DNA of 64,000 nucleotides, taken from positions 434,001-498,000 of the forward strand of contig MCGO01000003.1 of the NCBI GenBank assembly GCA_002104985.1. The letters run 5' to 3'. The position numbers were made by a program, and so were the translations under genes. A model generated the notes under the pieces. That model saw nothing but the letters and a program-made list of their open reading frames with translations, was not told the DNA's origin and ran no database searches. The DNA comes from Rhizoclosmatium globosum (lineage: Eukaryota > Chytridiomycota > Chytridiomycetes > Chytridiales > Chytriomycetaceae). Position 1 is the first letter of the stretch, and each line of letters starts with the position of its first letter. This document shows, piece by piece, positions 41,639 through 51,911 of the stretch.

Positions 41639-42702
41639 ATGTCAACGAATCCTGGCTTACACGCCTACCTACAACGTAGTGCAAAGTATCTTCAACAAGA
41701 AGCAAGCAATGGTATGTTATGCTCATTGGCTTCACGGTCCAATATGTCTTATCATCTCTACTATAGCCTTGAAACTTGACGGCTTTTCGTCCTGGAAGCG
41801 AGATCTACCCATGTTCCAGTTGAATTCAGTGGAAGCACTTCAGCAGTTTGTTCTTGGATCGGATGCCGACGTTGGAGGTGTGATGGCTTTCGAAAGCAAC
41901 ATCAACAACCTAACTTTGTCGTTTTGCAGGGCTTTCTGAAGCTTACTGGGGTCACACACCTGAGAACACAGGTATTCGTTAGCTTTTAATGGTGTAGCTG
42001 GCTGTAAGATTGACGCTTCCTTGCTCTTTTTCAAATAGGGATGTTTTGGGGCAAACTCAACACAACGGTGCCGGAAGGGTCTAAATTCGATAAGAGTGGA
42101 TATGCTGGAATCAAATCGAAGGTTAGTATTTCGTTGGGAGGGAGCTCTGGAGTGCTGATATCTCTTTCAAAAGGAACGACCCATCACTCTGTTCCACAGG
42201 CCTCGATTCGACACTTCTCAATACAGATACCTTGCCATTCGGTGTAAGGCGGATTCAAGGCAGTACTTTGTCAATGTGCAAACGGATTCCATCTTTCCAA
42301 GTTACACTTGGCAGCATAGATTACAAGTCGAACGTCCGGAGAATGGGAAACTGTCATGGTAAATACCCCTTGCTCTTTAAATGCAGTACAGAATTAAGTG
42401 AGGTTATTTTAGATTCCTTTCCGAGACTTCATCCTCACTGCTCATGGACACGTTCAAAAAAATCAACTGGAAATGGACCGAACAAAGATTAGGAGTGTGG
42501 GTTTCTCGATCGTGAGGCAGGATGGGATTTTTGTCTCGAGTTGGACTGGATTCGTGCCATGAATACCGAACGCACTTGGGGAGACAGAGATATTCTCCCT
42601 GAAGGGAAGGGACGGAAAACGGATGATATCAAGTACCATTCTTTGTTGATTTTCCAAGCAAGAAAACGCAGCAGAAGTAAGCAAGGAACTATAACGAGTT
42701 GA
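41639..42702 (+). CDS. NDUFAF1: Complex I assembly factor NDUFAF1/CIA30
   Basis: The CIA30 domain spans most of the protein: LKLDGFSSWKRDLPMFQ, GMFWGKLNTTVPEGSKFDKS, SQYRYLAIRCKADSRQYFVN and GEWETVMIPFRDFILTAHGH. The domain closes with FCLELDWIRAMNTE when the T run at 42528-42532 is read one base longer. CIA30 helps assemble mitochondrial NADH:ubiquinone oxidoreductase. Exons are separated by small GT-AG introns near 41710-41765, 41880-41930, 41973-42039, 42121-42200 and 42359-42411. The short N-terminus (MSTNPGLHAYLQRSAKYLQQ) could act in mitochondrial targeting. The last residues and stop (42690-42702) lie inside the duplicated guanylate-kinase segment, so the C-terminal tail may be new. 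Confidence 0.82.
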
Positions 42703-43010
42703 TGGCAATGCAGGGCTCTTCGTACGCCCACAAATAAAAACATTTTCGAATGTTTATTGAGTTTGAACAGCGCACCGTCTATGTCTGTCTGGGAGGGCAA
42801 TCTGAAGCCAGGTTGCAGCACGAAAGCCTCCAACTCTTCAAAAGCCTTCTCCTCGCTATCACCGTTCACAACGACTTTATCGTGAGCTCCAGTTTCTGCA
42901 TAATCCAACTCGAATTGAGCAGCACCAAGCCGTTTCGCCATAGATTCCTCAGTTTCCGTTCCTCATCCATGGAGACGCTTTTCCAAATCCTGAATTGAAG
43001 GAGTTCTAAT
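42658..43010 (-). pseudogene. Duplicated 3' fragment of guanylate kinase
   Basis: This segment repeats the 3' part of the guanylate kinase gene at about 45430-45800, including 3' flanking DNA (ACGCCCACAAATAAA) and the last coding exon. The minus-strand translation AKRLGAAQFELDYAETGAHD is almost identical to the intact gene's AKRLGAAQSELDYAETGAHD. No exon for the P-loop or GMP-binding part lies next to it. Copies differ by scattered substitutions and small indels; the intact copy's PPTKKSKTCTIL ending is disrupted here. It is therefore a non-functional partial duplicate. Its distal edge overlaps the end of NDUFAF1. Confidence 0.8.
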
Positions 43011-43366
43011 AAGATGATTCGATAAGTTGTTACTTGTTCCGCATCGAAGACGGAAGCGTAGTCTTCGCTGATTTCGTTGTTGGCCCGTTCCCAGATGTGA
43101 CACTTCCAACGTTTTTTGGTTGGGTTGTTTTAAATGCAAAGTTTGGCTGAAACTTAATCGCCTGTTTTCTTTCTCTTTCTTATTTTATTTATTTTTTTGA
43201 TGAAGTCAGATGTTAAGTTAATGTGGTGGCAAGTGATGAAGTCAGAGGTTAATGTGGTGGCAAAGTGTCTTGGTTCAAGTGGCCAAGTTCAACGACTTAT
43301 CCACCATACAAACAAAAGGTCGCACCATTGATTCATGCCACTCAAAAAAAGTCAATATAAAATATA
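43011..43366. other. Intergenic region upstream of dioxygenase
   Basis: About 356 bases lie between the guanylate-kinase fragment and the dioxygenase start. They contain a pyrimidine-rich stretch (about 43165-43195) and a short tandem repeat described separately. A degenerate continuation of the guanylate-kinase duplicate may occupy the first part. No further gene is seen. Confidence 0.4.
43198..43265. repeat. Two-copy tandem repeat (about 32-36 bp)
   Basis: The unit TGATGAAGTCAGA followed by TTAATGTGGTGGCAA occurs twice head to tail, at 43198-43233 and 43234-43265. The first copy carries an extra GTTAA-type insertion. It lies in the upstream region of the dioxygenase gene. Confidence 0.75.
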
Positions 43367-44462
43367 ATGCAAAGCCCAGAGTCCCAGGAACGCTTCTACA
43401 AAAACTACGACACAACCTTGGAAAATGCTTCAGCCGCACTAGCAGAATGGAGTCGCCACTATCCCAGGAGTTATCTCTCAGGAAGACTGTGAACACATTC
43501 GTGCTCGTATATTCTCTGAACTAGAAGCTGTCACCAAAAACCGCTTTCAATTTGGGACCCTGCAACTTGGCCACAACTTAGAAAAGACATGAACCCATTA
43601 CATCGCATGTTGATGCAAAATTACAGGCTGGGACATATGCAACCGATCTGGGACTTGCGCCAAACTCCTTCTGTCGTTCCTGCTTGCCAAACTTTGGAAC
43701 GTGAATCCAGAGGACCTCATTACCTCATTTGATGGTCTCTCTGTTATGCTTCCAGAACAAAGAAAGCCATACACCGCAGTGGACACATTCAAACTCCACC
43801 TAGATCAAGGAAAAGGCTCGCACGGCCTCGAAAGCTACCAAGGCTTCATCACCCTATACCCTGTGACCAAAAACGACGCAACCCTTAATGTCCTCGAGGC
43901 TCCCACGAATTCCACGAGGCGTATTTCAAAGCCCACCCCGACGAATTCTCCTTCGCCTTACAAAACCCTGACTTTTACGCAACCAAAACGCGTAATCCAC
44001 AAAAACACAGGGATGCCCAAACACGTATGTCCTTGCTTCTGCCGGATCCCTCGTCCTTTGGGACTCCAGAACCGTTCACAGAGGCTCTGCCCTGCATTCG
44101 GCCATACACCTACAATTCCGCGTATGGTTGTATACATCTGCATGACTCCACGTGCAAAGGCGTATCCTGCCATGATGCAGAAACGGATTCGCGTTTTCGA
44201 GGAGTTGAGATTGACAAACCATTTGCCACATCGCGTTAAACTGTTTGGAGAGGAGCCACGGTTCCGCGCTAGACCTACGTCGGACTTTAATTTGGTGGGG
44301 CCGCCTGTTTTGAGTTGGCTTGGGAGACGGTTGGTTGGGTACGATGATCCAAAAGTGGAGGTGGAGGACGTGGAGGACGTGGAGGAGGAACTTGTGAAGA
44401 ATGAAGAGTTAAGTTGTCGCAAAAGCAGGGAAGGCAAAGAAGACGAAATGGGTTCGTATTGA
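43367..44462 (+). CDS. Phytanoyl-CoA-dioxygenase-like 2OG-Fe(II) oxygenase
   Basis: Conserved segments in order: GVATIPGVISQEDCEHIRAR (start of the fold), GHMQPIWDLRQTPSVV, an HLDQGKGSHG iron-ligand region (His and Asp, about 43797-43805), ITLYPVTKNDATLNVLEGSH, AGSLVLWDSRTVHRG with the distal His (about 44045-44080), and MVVYICMTPRAKAYP with the Arg expected to bind 2-oxoglutarate. HxD plus distal His and Arg mark a Fe(II)/2-oxoglutarate dioxygenase of the PhyH type; the substrate is not known. The chosen start gives MQSPESQERFYKNYDTTLEN. Frameshifts occur near 43447, 43595, 43690, 43905 and 44105. The gene may be a damaged copy, or it may be intact and poorly sequenced. Confidence 0.62.
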
Positions 44463-44593
44463 TGACTTTTGGAATAATTGAGTATCGAAAGTTCATATTG
44501 GAGTTCGGTTATCAACGTTATTTTCAATAACTTAAGACCTGGAACAAAGACAAATAAACTTTCACTTATTTAATTAATGTTTATTTTAGTTCT

Positions 44594-45240
44594 TCACAAC
44601 TCAGCATGAACTGGAGCACGTCCCGCAATGGACACCAAGTTGATACAATAACGGTTACCCTTACGATCCGGAATATTGTGTCCCAGGTGAGTTCCAGTAA
44701 TACTAACAGCTTCACCATCGCCAACCACACGAACATTATCCCAAATAACTTCGTATCTCTGAAACTAGGCCATCCATGGCTCTTGCTTTCCTGCAAAAAC
44801 TCATCAAACGAACGTCCAATTGGAGCACGGAACAAAGGCTTTCCAGAGACAGGATCGTAGTAAGTAGTTGGTTCAGTTCTGCTGACTTCCTTCAACCAGT
44901 TGGTCTCAAGGAAGTAGCCGGAGTGTTCAGCGTAGTGACGGTTAAAACAGCATATTCTGTCTGTTGTTCCGTAGTTTACACCGAAGCGGAGGTCCTGCAT
45001 GGGGGCTGTTGCGCAGGTTCCGTGCTGTTTTGTGCTCATGATGGAGTCATCACCAATCACGGGAAAGCCTTGAAAGTTGGGCCGCGCTGAGAGTTCGTTT
45101 GGTTTGCAGCCGGTGGCAGTGCAGTACTCCTGTTTGTGATGTCATTAGTATGTACAGAAGGAAAGATTGTCGATCAAGCAGCCACTTACTCCATCTGGCA
45201 TAGGAGGCGCAGGGTCTGCTCTCTTCATAAATCCAAACAT
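44594..45240 (-). CDS. SelR-domain (MsrB-like) protein
   Basis: The start gives MFGFMKRADPAPPMPDG, then an intron near 45130-45190. The C-terminal half reads YYDPVSGKPLFRAPIGRSF, SKSHGWPSFRD, EVIWDNVRVVGDGEAVSITG, THLGHNIPDRKGNRYCINLV and ends GRAPVHAEL. GWPSF, THLGHN and RYCIN are SelR/MsrB signatures, and the RYC cysteine matches the catalytic position. The two CxxC zinc sites of classical MsrB are not kept (PVSG and TGTH occur in their places). A true MsrB is encoded at 51237-51768, so this one may have another role. A frame change near 44765 separates the HGWPSF segment from the end. Confidence 0.62.
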
Positions 45241-45429
45241 GATGTCTTCGTTGATATGGATACAACTGTAGAAAGATTTCAGATGGGTGTTTTATAGTGC
45301 GTTTCTCGGAGGCGCTTTGAATTTGAAATTGAAATTTCGAATTGAAACGAATATGATTAAGTAGAAGAAAGAGAGAGGGGTAAAAAGAATTCTTAATTTA
45401 AAATCATTGCTCTCTCTTGTTTGTGGTGA

Positions 45430-45800
45430 GAAAACGCAGTAGAAGCAAGCAAGGAACTGGAACTAGTTGATGGCAATACAGGGCTCTTCGTACGCCCACA
45501 AATAAAAAACATTTTCGAACCTTTATTGAGTTTGAACAGCGCACCGTCTACAAAATGGTACAAGTCTTGCTCTTCTTTGTTGGAGGGGCAATCTGAGGCC
45601 AGGTTGCAAGCACGAAAGCCTCCAACTCTTCAAAAGCCTTCTCCTCGCTATCGCCGTTCACAACCACTTTATCGTGAGCTCCAGTTTCTGCATAATCCAA
45701 CTCAGATTGAGCAGCACCAAGCCGTTTCGCCAAAGATTCCTCAGTTTCCGTTCCTCGTCCACGAGGCGCTTTTCCAAATCCTGAATTGAAGGAGGTCTAA
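45430..45800. repeat. Source copy of the guanylate-kinase segmental duplication
   Basis: This block, covering the last guanylate-kinase coding exon and its 3' flank, is the partner of 42658-43010. Both start with GAAAACGCAG and share long identical stretches such as GCTCTTCGTACGCCCACAAA. The copies lie in the same orientation about 2.8 kb apart, flanking the dioxygenase and SelR-like genes. Confidence 0.8.
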
Positions 45801-46269
45801 TAAAGATGAATTTCGCGTTCAAGTTTGTTTTCTTGATAGCTTGGACCTTGGATCAAATAAATGGTCAGTCAGTCCCAAAAGAACACTCACTCACCCCCTT
45901 CATTTCAACGTCCAAAACACAAATCTTGCCCTGATCCTGCGCATTCTTCACAGTTTGGAATGATGTTCCATAGTGGTTCCCGCCAAACTCGGCGTGCTCA
46001 ATAAAGAAGGGAACTTCCTGCGCAAGCAACTCATCAAACTTCTCGCGCGTGACGAAGAAGTACGCCTTTCCGTCTTCTTCGCCGGGTCTTGGACCGCGGG
46101 TTGTGTGAGACACCGAGAAGGCAAAGGAATTTGGGTATTTCGCAAAGAGACGCTTGAGGAGGGTTGATTTGCCCTGCGTGATACCGGGTTACTCGGTGCC
46201 GTGCCGCTTTGAAGGGGATCCTACCACTCCACTAGGTCCACTGATCACAAGAGGGCTGATGGCAGACAT
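45548..46269 (-). CDS. GUK1: Guanylate kinase
   Basis: The enzyme phosphorylates GMP to GDP with ATP. The start gives MSAISPLVISGPSGV. A 51-nt intron interrupts the P-loop and splicing restores SGPSGVGKSTLLKRLF. The next exon encodes FSVSHTTRGPRPGEEDGKAY, FFVTREKFDELL, FIEHAEFGGNHYGTSF and ICVLDVEMKG, all GMP-binding or catalytic segments. The last exons give NLNAKFIFIRPPSIQDLEKR and AKRLGAAQSELDYAETGAHD. The C-terminus PPTKKSKTCTIL ends at 45548. A frame change near 45755-45770 lies between the last two blocks. The length fits the family (about 200 residues). Confidence 0.9.
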
Positions 46270-46364
46270 CGTTTGAGTTGAAAAGTTGTTGACAATTCCA
46301 GGAAGTACAAAGCGTTTCATTTCCACTCACTTATTTACATGTTTTACTTATTTAACTGAAATTA

Positions 46365-48944
46365 TCATATCGCAGCTTTTACATTCTTTTGCTTAATCGA
46401 GCGCAACTGCTCCTCCAAGCTGTCGATTTGCTCTTGTAGCTGTTCCTTGTCCTTGAAAAACTGTGCCTTGGCTGATAGCAAACTGTTTCTGTCCGTTCCA
46501 GAGCTTCCTTATTTCTTTCAGCTGTATTTCATGAGCGTTGTGTAGGTTTTGCACTCCGTCTTGCAGGCTCGCTCAAGATCGGAGGTTTCGCGTGCATACG
46601 TTCCTTGAATTTCAAAATCTGGGCTTGAAAGTCTTGCTCTGCTGCCGAAGCCTTCCTTCCATTTTTGTTCTGATTCCTTGTCGTTCAGAATTTCAGATTC
46701 CCCTTTTCCACTCATCGCATCCAACTGCTGTCGAAGCTTGAGTGCCTCATCCTCAATCTTCTTTCTTACTCTTTCATGACGAAGCCTATCTTTTTCTCGC
46801 ACTTCCACCAATTCACGCTGATGTAAAAGAACCAAATCATCCAGCTCTTGTTGATGCCGAATGTCTGCTCTTGACTTTTCTCTCTGGAATGCAGATTCTA
46901 CTTCTTCCAGCCTCTTTGAAAGATCGTCCTTTGCCCTCGCTCTGCTTCAGTAAGGCTTCTTTCTCCTTCAGTATGCGATCAGCTTTGGCACTTATCGATA
47001 CTTCTGCATCATGTATTCGTGTCTTCAACTCATTCTTGAATGCACTTTGAATATCCTTGATTTTTTGTTCTTGTTTTTCTTGAAGTGCCTTCAACTCTGA
47101 ATCATGAGCCGCTTGGAGTTTCTCAATTGTTGCTTTGAAGAGTTTGAATTGCTCAAGAGACTGAAACGGTTCTTGGAATTGCTTAGTTGTCCCTCCAATA
47201 TTCTACACGGTCTTTCAGCTCTTTTCAGATATTTCAAGCATTTCGAGCTGTTTTTGAAGCCTGATACCGAATAATTCTGATTCTTGTAACTTTTCCCTGC
47301 TTCCTCAAGACTCTGTTCAAGTTCTTTTCTTGGTCGTTTGCAAGAATCACTTTCTTTTCAAAGTTATCTAAGTTAAACATGTCCGCTGAGTCTGGAGCTG
47401 CATCTGATTTCCAGATAAGTTTGGAAGCAGAACCCAAAGCGACTTGAGCCCAAGCAATCGAGACTCAGGAATAGTGCCAATCTTGTTGGCTTTTTTGCGA
47501 GTCTCTTTGAGCAACTGTTGATCCAAATCAGACATCTTTTTGTGCATAGCCATTAATTCTTTTCCAGTTGCTCTTTCTCGAGTGTTAACGTCTCAAGATG
47601 TCGTTTCAGCGCAGCTTCCTTATTGGGTTTTTCCAACTGCTTTGTAAGAGTTTCTACTTCCACCAAAAGCTCAGTTATAGTCTTGTCTTTTTCATCAACA
47701 GCATCCTTGAGTTGTGAATGAATATTCTTGATCTGAGACCTCATTGTATCAAGGTCTTCTTGGAGGATCATATTCTCAGATTGTAATCGTGTTAAATCGG
47801 ATTGATTAGTTGACAGGCTTTTCGATTCTTGGTTTTGGTCTTTCATGATGTGTTCCAGCCTTTGGATCTCGTCGTTTGCAATGTCCAGCTTTACTTTGCA
47901 TGATTCTAATTCAATTCTCACGGATTCTGGATCAGATTGATAGATTGAAGGTTTCTAATAAAATTGAGGTTTGAGGGGAAAGGTGAGGGACAACCAACAC
48001 GTACCTGCGACGGAATTTCGTGTCCCACTTCCGAACTTGAATTTTGATGATGATATCGAAACAAAGCAGCAGTGTGCTTCAACAATATTCGTTCGACATC
48101 CATACTCTTGATAATCACATTCCGTACATCCATCGATATATCATCCACCTTCTTAATTGCAGCTCCTAACTGCGCTGAAGACCAAACTCCACCTTCTCCT
48201 TTAATTAAGAGTCTCTTAACTTTGATTCAAGCGTGAGACGATTCTGAAGAACGGCGATTTGTTGGTTCAAGCTCTTGAATTCACTTTGGTACTCGTCAAA
48301 CTGACCAGATGTCAATATAGAATAATTTTGTGTTTCGTTGTAAGCAATAGCAAGGAGGTGTTCAAGGTTTCTGGAGTCTCTCATCATCACTGTTGACGCT
48401 GAAGATTGAATACTGTCTTTTCGAGGCGTATTCGCGTTATGGAGGAAGTTTCAGATATTTTGTCACTTTGAGCGCTGTTTTTACGACCCCAGACTCGATT
48501 TGAGGTTGTTTCGGATGAGAGTGGCTCTTTTAAACTGGAGTCTGACCGTTTTGGTCGAAGAACACGATTATTTCCGATAGAAGAAGGACCAGTTGCTAAT
48601 TGACCTGAGTCTGAAATTTCTTGATTTCTAGAGGATCCTCTGGGTCGGATAACAATTGGCACTGTTGCTATGTTAACAGGCATATCCTAAATAGTGAACA
48701 TTTAACTTCGAGGCTTAGAGCCACACTAGGTAGTATACCTTTGGAATAATAATAGTGTCATCATTTGAGTTTGTTTCCGGTAACTCCTTGCCCGAAGCAA
48801 AGTTTGCTGCTGGGTCTGACGCAGTTGTTCGCGGTGGAATATTGACAGGTGCTGAATCAAGATCCTCATCAGAGTATAGCTACAGAATACTTTTTGAGCT
48901 CAACCTTCTATATTGATTTATTCCCTTACACTACTATGGGACAT
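46365..48944 (-). CDS. Uds1-domain coiled-coil protein
   Basis: A very short first exon (MSHSS, ending 48930) splices to YSDEDLDSAPVNIPPR and a Ser/Pro-rich region. The segment HLLAIAYNETQNYSILTSGQ, then LQNRLTLESKLRDS, matches the fungal Uds1 ('up-regulated during septation') domain. A helical block follows (WSSAQLGAAIKKVDDISMDV, then DVERILLKHTAALFRYHHQ), then a long heptad coiled coil rich in Glu, Lys, Gln and Leu to the end (RSIKQKNVKAAI). Proteins of this type are associated with septation or the cytoskeleton in fungi; the precise role here is unknown. Introns are near 48680-48740, 48165-48205 and 47945-48005. Several frame changes split the coiled coil between 46500 and 47550. Confidence 0.62.
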
Positions 48945-49112
48945 CCTCTAGCGAAAATGGTTAGCAGCACATCTCAACACACAGGTGCAGTAGTCGCTTA
49001 CATTGTAAAAGAAAGACATTGGTGCCCAGTTAGTTACAGAATGATTGTGAAGACACGCTCAAATGAAAATCTTTAGTTTCACACTCGATCCTTCTTAATT
49101 TATTTATTTATC

Positions 49113-49685
49113 TCAAGCATAAGGAGAGACATGACCATTCCCACCAAAATACACCTCCTTCAAAACTTCGAACTGTCCTTCCTTTGAATATCGTTTGATC
49201 AAACATACGCGATCCAACACAAACTCAACGGGATTCTCAGCAAGCCAGTTTCTCATTCCAAAAACAGTGTTTTCAACATCTTTCGTGGCACATTGACCCA
49301 GCGTCATGTGTGGTGTGAATTGAGCGTGTTTGATTTCAACGTCCGGCAATGCTTGTTGGACAGCGGCAAATAGGGCATTGAAATCAGACATCTGATCATG
49401 CGAAGGTTGCAGATTATATGTGCATTGTTGCTTTTGCTTAAAGAAGTTGACGGTGTTCAAACGAACGGCAAATGGTTGGATGGAGCTAAGAGCAGTCTCC
49501 AACGAAGCGGCAGCAGTGCTGAATTGGTCTTCAGGAACAAAGGGAAAGATTAAGTTGATGTGTGGCATCCATCTTGGGTATGCCTTGTCGTTTGCAGCTC
49601 TGATTGTGTTGATTGCTGCATGGAATTGAGGAGGGATAACGATAGTGAGAGCTGTAGTTGTGTCGGTCATTTTGATGAGATACAA
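49113..49685 (-). CDS. 2H phosphoesterase / 2'-5' RNA ligase-like protein
   Basis: One uninterrupted frame of about 185 residues. Two HxN/Tx motifs are visible, PHINLIFPFVPEDQF and FTPHMTLGQC. These pair into the active site of the 2H phosphoesterase fold (2'-5' RNA ligases, cyclic phosphodiesterases, Usb1-like enzymes). The first motif has Asn in place of the usual Thr/Ser. The body includes FAVRLNTVNFFKQK and CLIKRYSKEGQFEVLKEVYF. The likely start is MTDTTTALTIVIPPQ at 49670; MYLIKMTD at 49685 is the alternative. It lies just upstream of the Uds1 gene on the same strand. Confidence 0.78.
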   Translation of the reverse strand: MYLIKMTDTTTALTIVIPPQFHAAINTIRAANDKAYPRWMPHINLIFPFVPEDQFSTAAASLETALSSIQPFAVRLNTVNFFKQKQQCTYNLQPSHDQMSDFNALFAAVQQALPDVEIKHAQFTPHMTLGQCATKDVENTVFGMRNWLAENPVEFVLDRVCLIKRYSKEGQFEVLKEVYFGGNGHVSPYA

Positions 49686-49836
49686 TTGGCTGAATATAGT
49701 TGTGTCTTATGAATGCCCTTGTGGCAAAGTGTGAGCGATGTAAGGAAGGGTGGTTGAGTTTGAAAATTGTGCGGACTTTCTCACCTTTTATTAAAAATAA
49801 TGAAATAACAATACTTTTTGATTGTACAATACTTTA

Positions 49837-51177
49837 TTACTTAAGCCATTCAAAGAATCCACATCCCAACTGTTCGCCCCGACCCAGTACACATGAATAG
49901 TAATACTTTTCATCACGTTTCGATCCGCTACTACCCTTGAAGACAGGTTTCAAGTCCGTGCGGACCCCACACTTGCAAAAAGGCGGGTTCTCAAATTCAC
50001 GCCGATACATTCGAAACGTCAAATTGTATCGTGCAAGTCCTGAAATCGGATGTCCTTGGAAATGTTTCTCGGGCCCAATTTCGTGTTTATAGAGTTCTTG
50101 CATTGGCGGATACATGATGAGCAGAGATCCGTGGGGTAGTTTGATGGAAAAGACTGTGTCGCTTGATGCAGATGGTAGGTTTTTCAAACAGTGATTATCA
50201 GGATGTTTCGTCAAGGGGGTTTCTGCCTCTGCAACACCAACAGTGTCTTCCACAACTTTATCATCCTCCAAGAAATCCCAGACGTATCCTTTTGCTGCAC
50301 CCTTCACTCTTCGTATTCTAAAAGTCCTTGTAGCACCCACACTTAGACTTGCAATAACGCATCGAGGACCAATATAAGCCAGCGAATCCGCATGAAATCC
50401 CGTCGTCTGTTTTCCATGCAAATACTCATTCGCCACGCAAAAGTTACCAGTCCACGTTCCATTCATTTCAACTGGTGATTTTGAAACTGTAGTCTCCAGA
50501 CGAACTCGCAGGTCCCGTATACGCTGTGTTACAAACGCATTCACTCTTCTTGATGTTTCCAACAACACTTTTGATGATGAGTATGGTATCCCTTTGGAAT
50601 CCGAGCCTTGAAACGTGTGTCGAAAGTCGCGTTCAGCCAAGTCAACAAAGATGGCGGATTTATGCGAGGTAAGGACTTCTCGTTCGTTGATGTAGTATTT
50701 AGTGACGGCCCATAGGTCATTCTCCTTTGCTGATTGCATGAGAAAGCGGAGGAGAGAATCAGAGTCAGTTGGGGATAGCCAGCCAGGAAACAGCTCGCAC
50801 GGAAGGTGAGCTGATACATTTTCAGCAGTTAGAAGCGAATGTGTTAACCCAGATGCTGGTGCTGCTGAAGCCGATGCCTTGAACAGCCTTTCAAATGCGT
50901 TCTCTGGTTTGTTGGGCTCTGTCTGAGTTTGCACTGTCTCTGATGTCTTTTGGCGCTTGTGATTTGGAGATGCAATCGGGTCTGTTTCGGGTGTAAACGA
51001 GTCCGTTGAAAGCAGCCGTTCGATTACGCTTTGAATCACATCTTGTGGCGAAGCGATGGCCGACAGTTGAGACCACGTTTCATCGAGCGTGGACGAAAGC
51101 TTTTCAATCGAGTGTTCGTCGCCGAGGAATTCGATAAGTTGCGCGAGCATTGCGTCCCGGTTGTGGGTGGGTGTCAT
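49837..51177 (-). CDS. AlkB-type 2OG-Fe(II) dioxygenase with GRF zinc finger
   Basis: An intact intronless frame. The N-terminal 60 residues (MLAQLIEFLGDEHSIEKLSS, then VIQSVIERLL) look like a CUE/UBA helical domain. The AlkB domain follows: LFPGWLSPTDSDSLLRFL, CVANEYLHGKQTTGFHADSL with the HxD iron site, FSIKLPHGSLLIMYPPMQ, and YKHEIGP...ARYNLTFRMYRR with the distal His and the 2-oxoglutarate Arg residues. The C-terminus is a GRF zinc finger (CKCGVRTDLKPVFKGSS, then YYYSCVLGRGEQLGCGFFEW). AlkB enzymes remove alkyl groups from nucleic acids; GRF fingers bind single-stranded nucleic acid. This fits a DNA- or RNA-repair demethylase of the ALKBH2/3 type. The substrate is not shown by sequence. 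Confidence 0.87.
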   Translation of the reverse strand: MTPTHNRDAMLAQLIEFLGDEHSIEKLSSTLDETWSQLSAIASPQDVIQSVIERLLSTDSFTPETDPIASPNHKRQKTSETVQTQTEPNKPENAFERLFKASASAAPASGLTHSLLTAENVSAHLPCELFPGWLSPTDSDSLLRFLMQSAKENDLWAVTKYYINEREVLTSHKSAIFVDLAERDFRHTFQGSDSKGIPYSSSKVLLETSRRVNAFVTQRIRDLRVRLETTVSKSPVEMNGTWTGNFCVANEYLHGKQTTGFHADSLAYIGPRCVIASLSVGATRTFRIRRVKGAAKGYVWDFLEDDKVVEDTVGVAEAETPLTKHPDNHCLKNLPSASSDTVFSIKLPHGSLLIMYPPMQELYKHEIGPEKHFQGHPISGLARYNLTFRMYRREFENPPFCKCGVRTDLKPVFKGSSGSKRDEKYYYSCVLGRGEQLGCGFFEWLK

Positions 51178-51236
51178 TTTGAACAAATAAGTCCGAATAA
51201 GCTTCAATTAAATGATTCGTTTATTTGACAGATGGA

Positions 51237-51768
51237 CTAATCAGTAAACTTCAACGACACAGAGTTGACGCAATGTCTCTCATTCGTCTCATATTTCTTG
51301 GTGATCGACTCTCCCTTGAACACGTGTCCCAAATGCCCTCCACAGTTTGCACACACGATTTCCGTACGAACCATTCCATGGCTACGATCCTCAATACGCT
51401 TAATAGCCCCAGGAATACCATCAAAAAAGGCTGGCCACCCACAACCAGAGTCAAACTTTGTGGTGGATTTGTAGAGAGGAGTATTGCATCCAGCACAGTT
51501 GTATGTTCCTACAGTTGTAGTGAAAAGATGAGGTGAGGATTGGGGTCGATCTTCATTTGAGGGGTATCGCCTCTTGTCATAGCTACATGCCGTACCTTCT
51601 TTGAAATGGTGGTCGTACTCTCCAGTTCCAGGAGCCTCGGTTCCTTTCTCGCGAAGGACGCGGAACTGTTCTCTTGAGAGTACAGCACGCCACTGCGTAA
51701 GGTCAGTGAATTTCATTCGTTCAACGAAAATGAGCTCTCACTTCATCTTCACTCTTTTGTCCACTCAT
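51237..51768 (-). CDS. msrB: Peptide methionine-(R)-S-oxide reductase
   Basis: Exon 1 (51742-51768) encodes only MSGQKSEDE. A 49-nt intron (51693-51741) splices it to WRAVLSREQFRVLREKGTEA, the conserved MsrB start. The core shows GTGEYDHHFKEGTA, the zinc CxxC pair in YNCAGCNTPLY and VCANCGGHLGHVF, SGCGWPAFFDGIPGAI, and the catalytic Cys in ERHCVNSVSLKF. The protein reduces methionine-R-sulfoxide in damaged proteins. An extra stretch of about 20 residues (YDKRRYPSNEDRPQ) lies between the first strand and the CxxC and may be a retained small intron. Confidence 0.92.
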
Positions 51769-51911
51769 GTTTCTGGTTATCTGAAAGGTTCGGGGTGTGA
51801 GGACAGTTGAAGGCAGCAAGCGTCGTTGAGTTGATGCAACAAGAGTGCTTTGAAATGCAATTCTGGGAATCATTTGTGCAACACACATCACCCAATTCAT
51901 TATTATTTATT

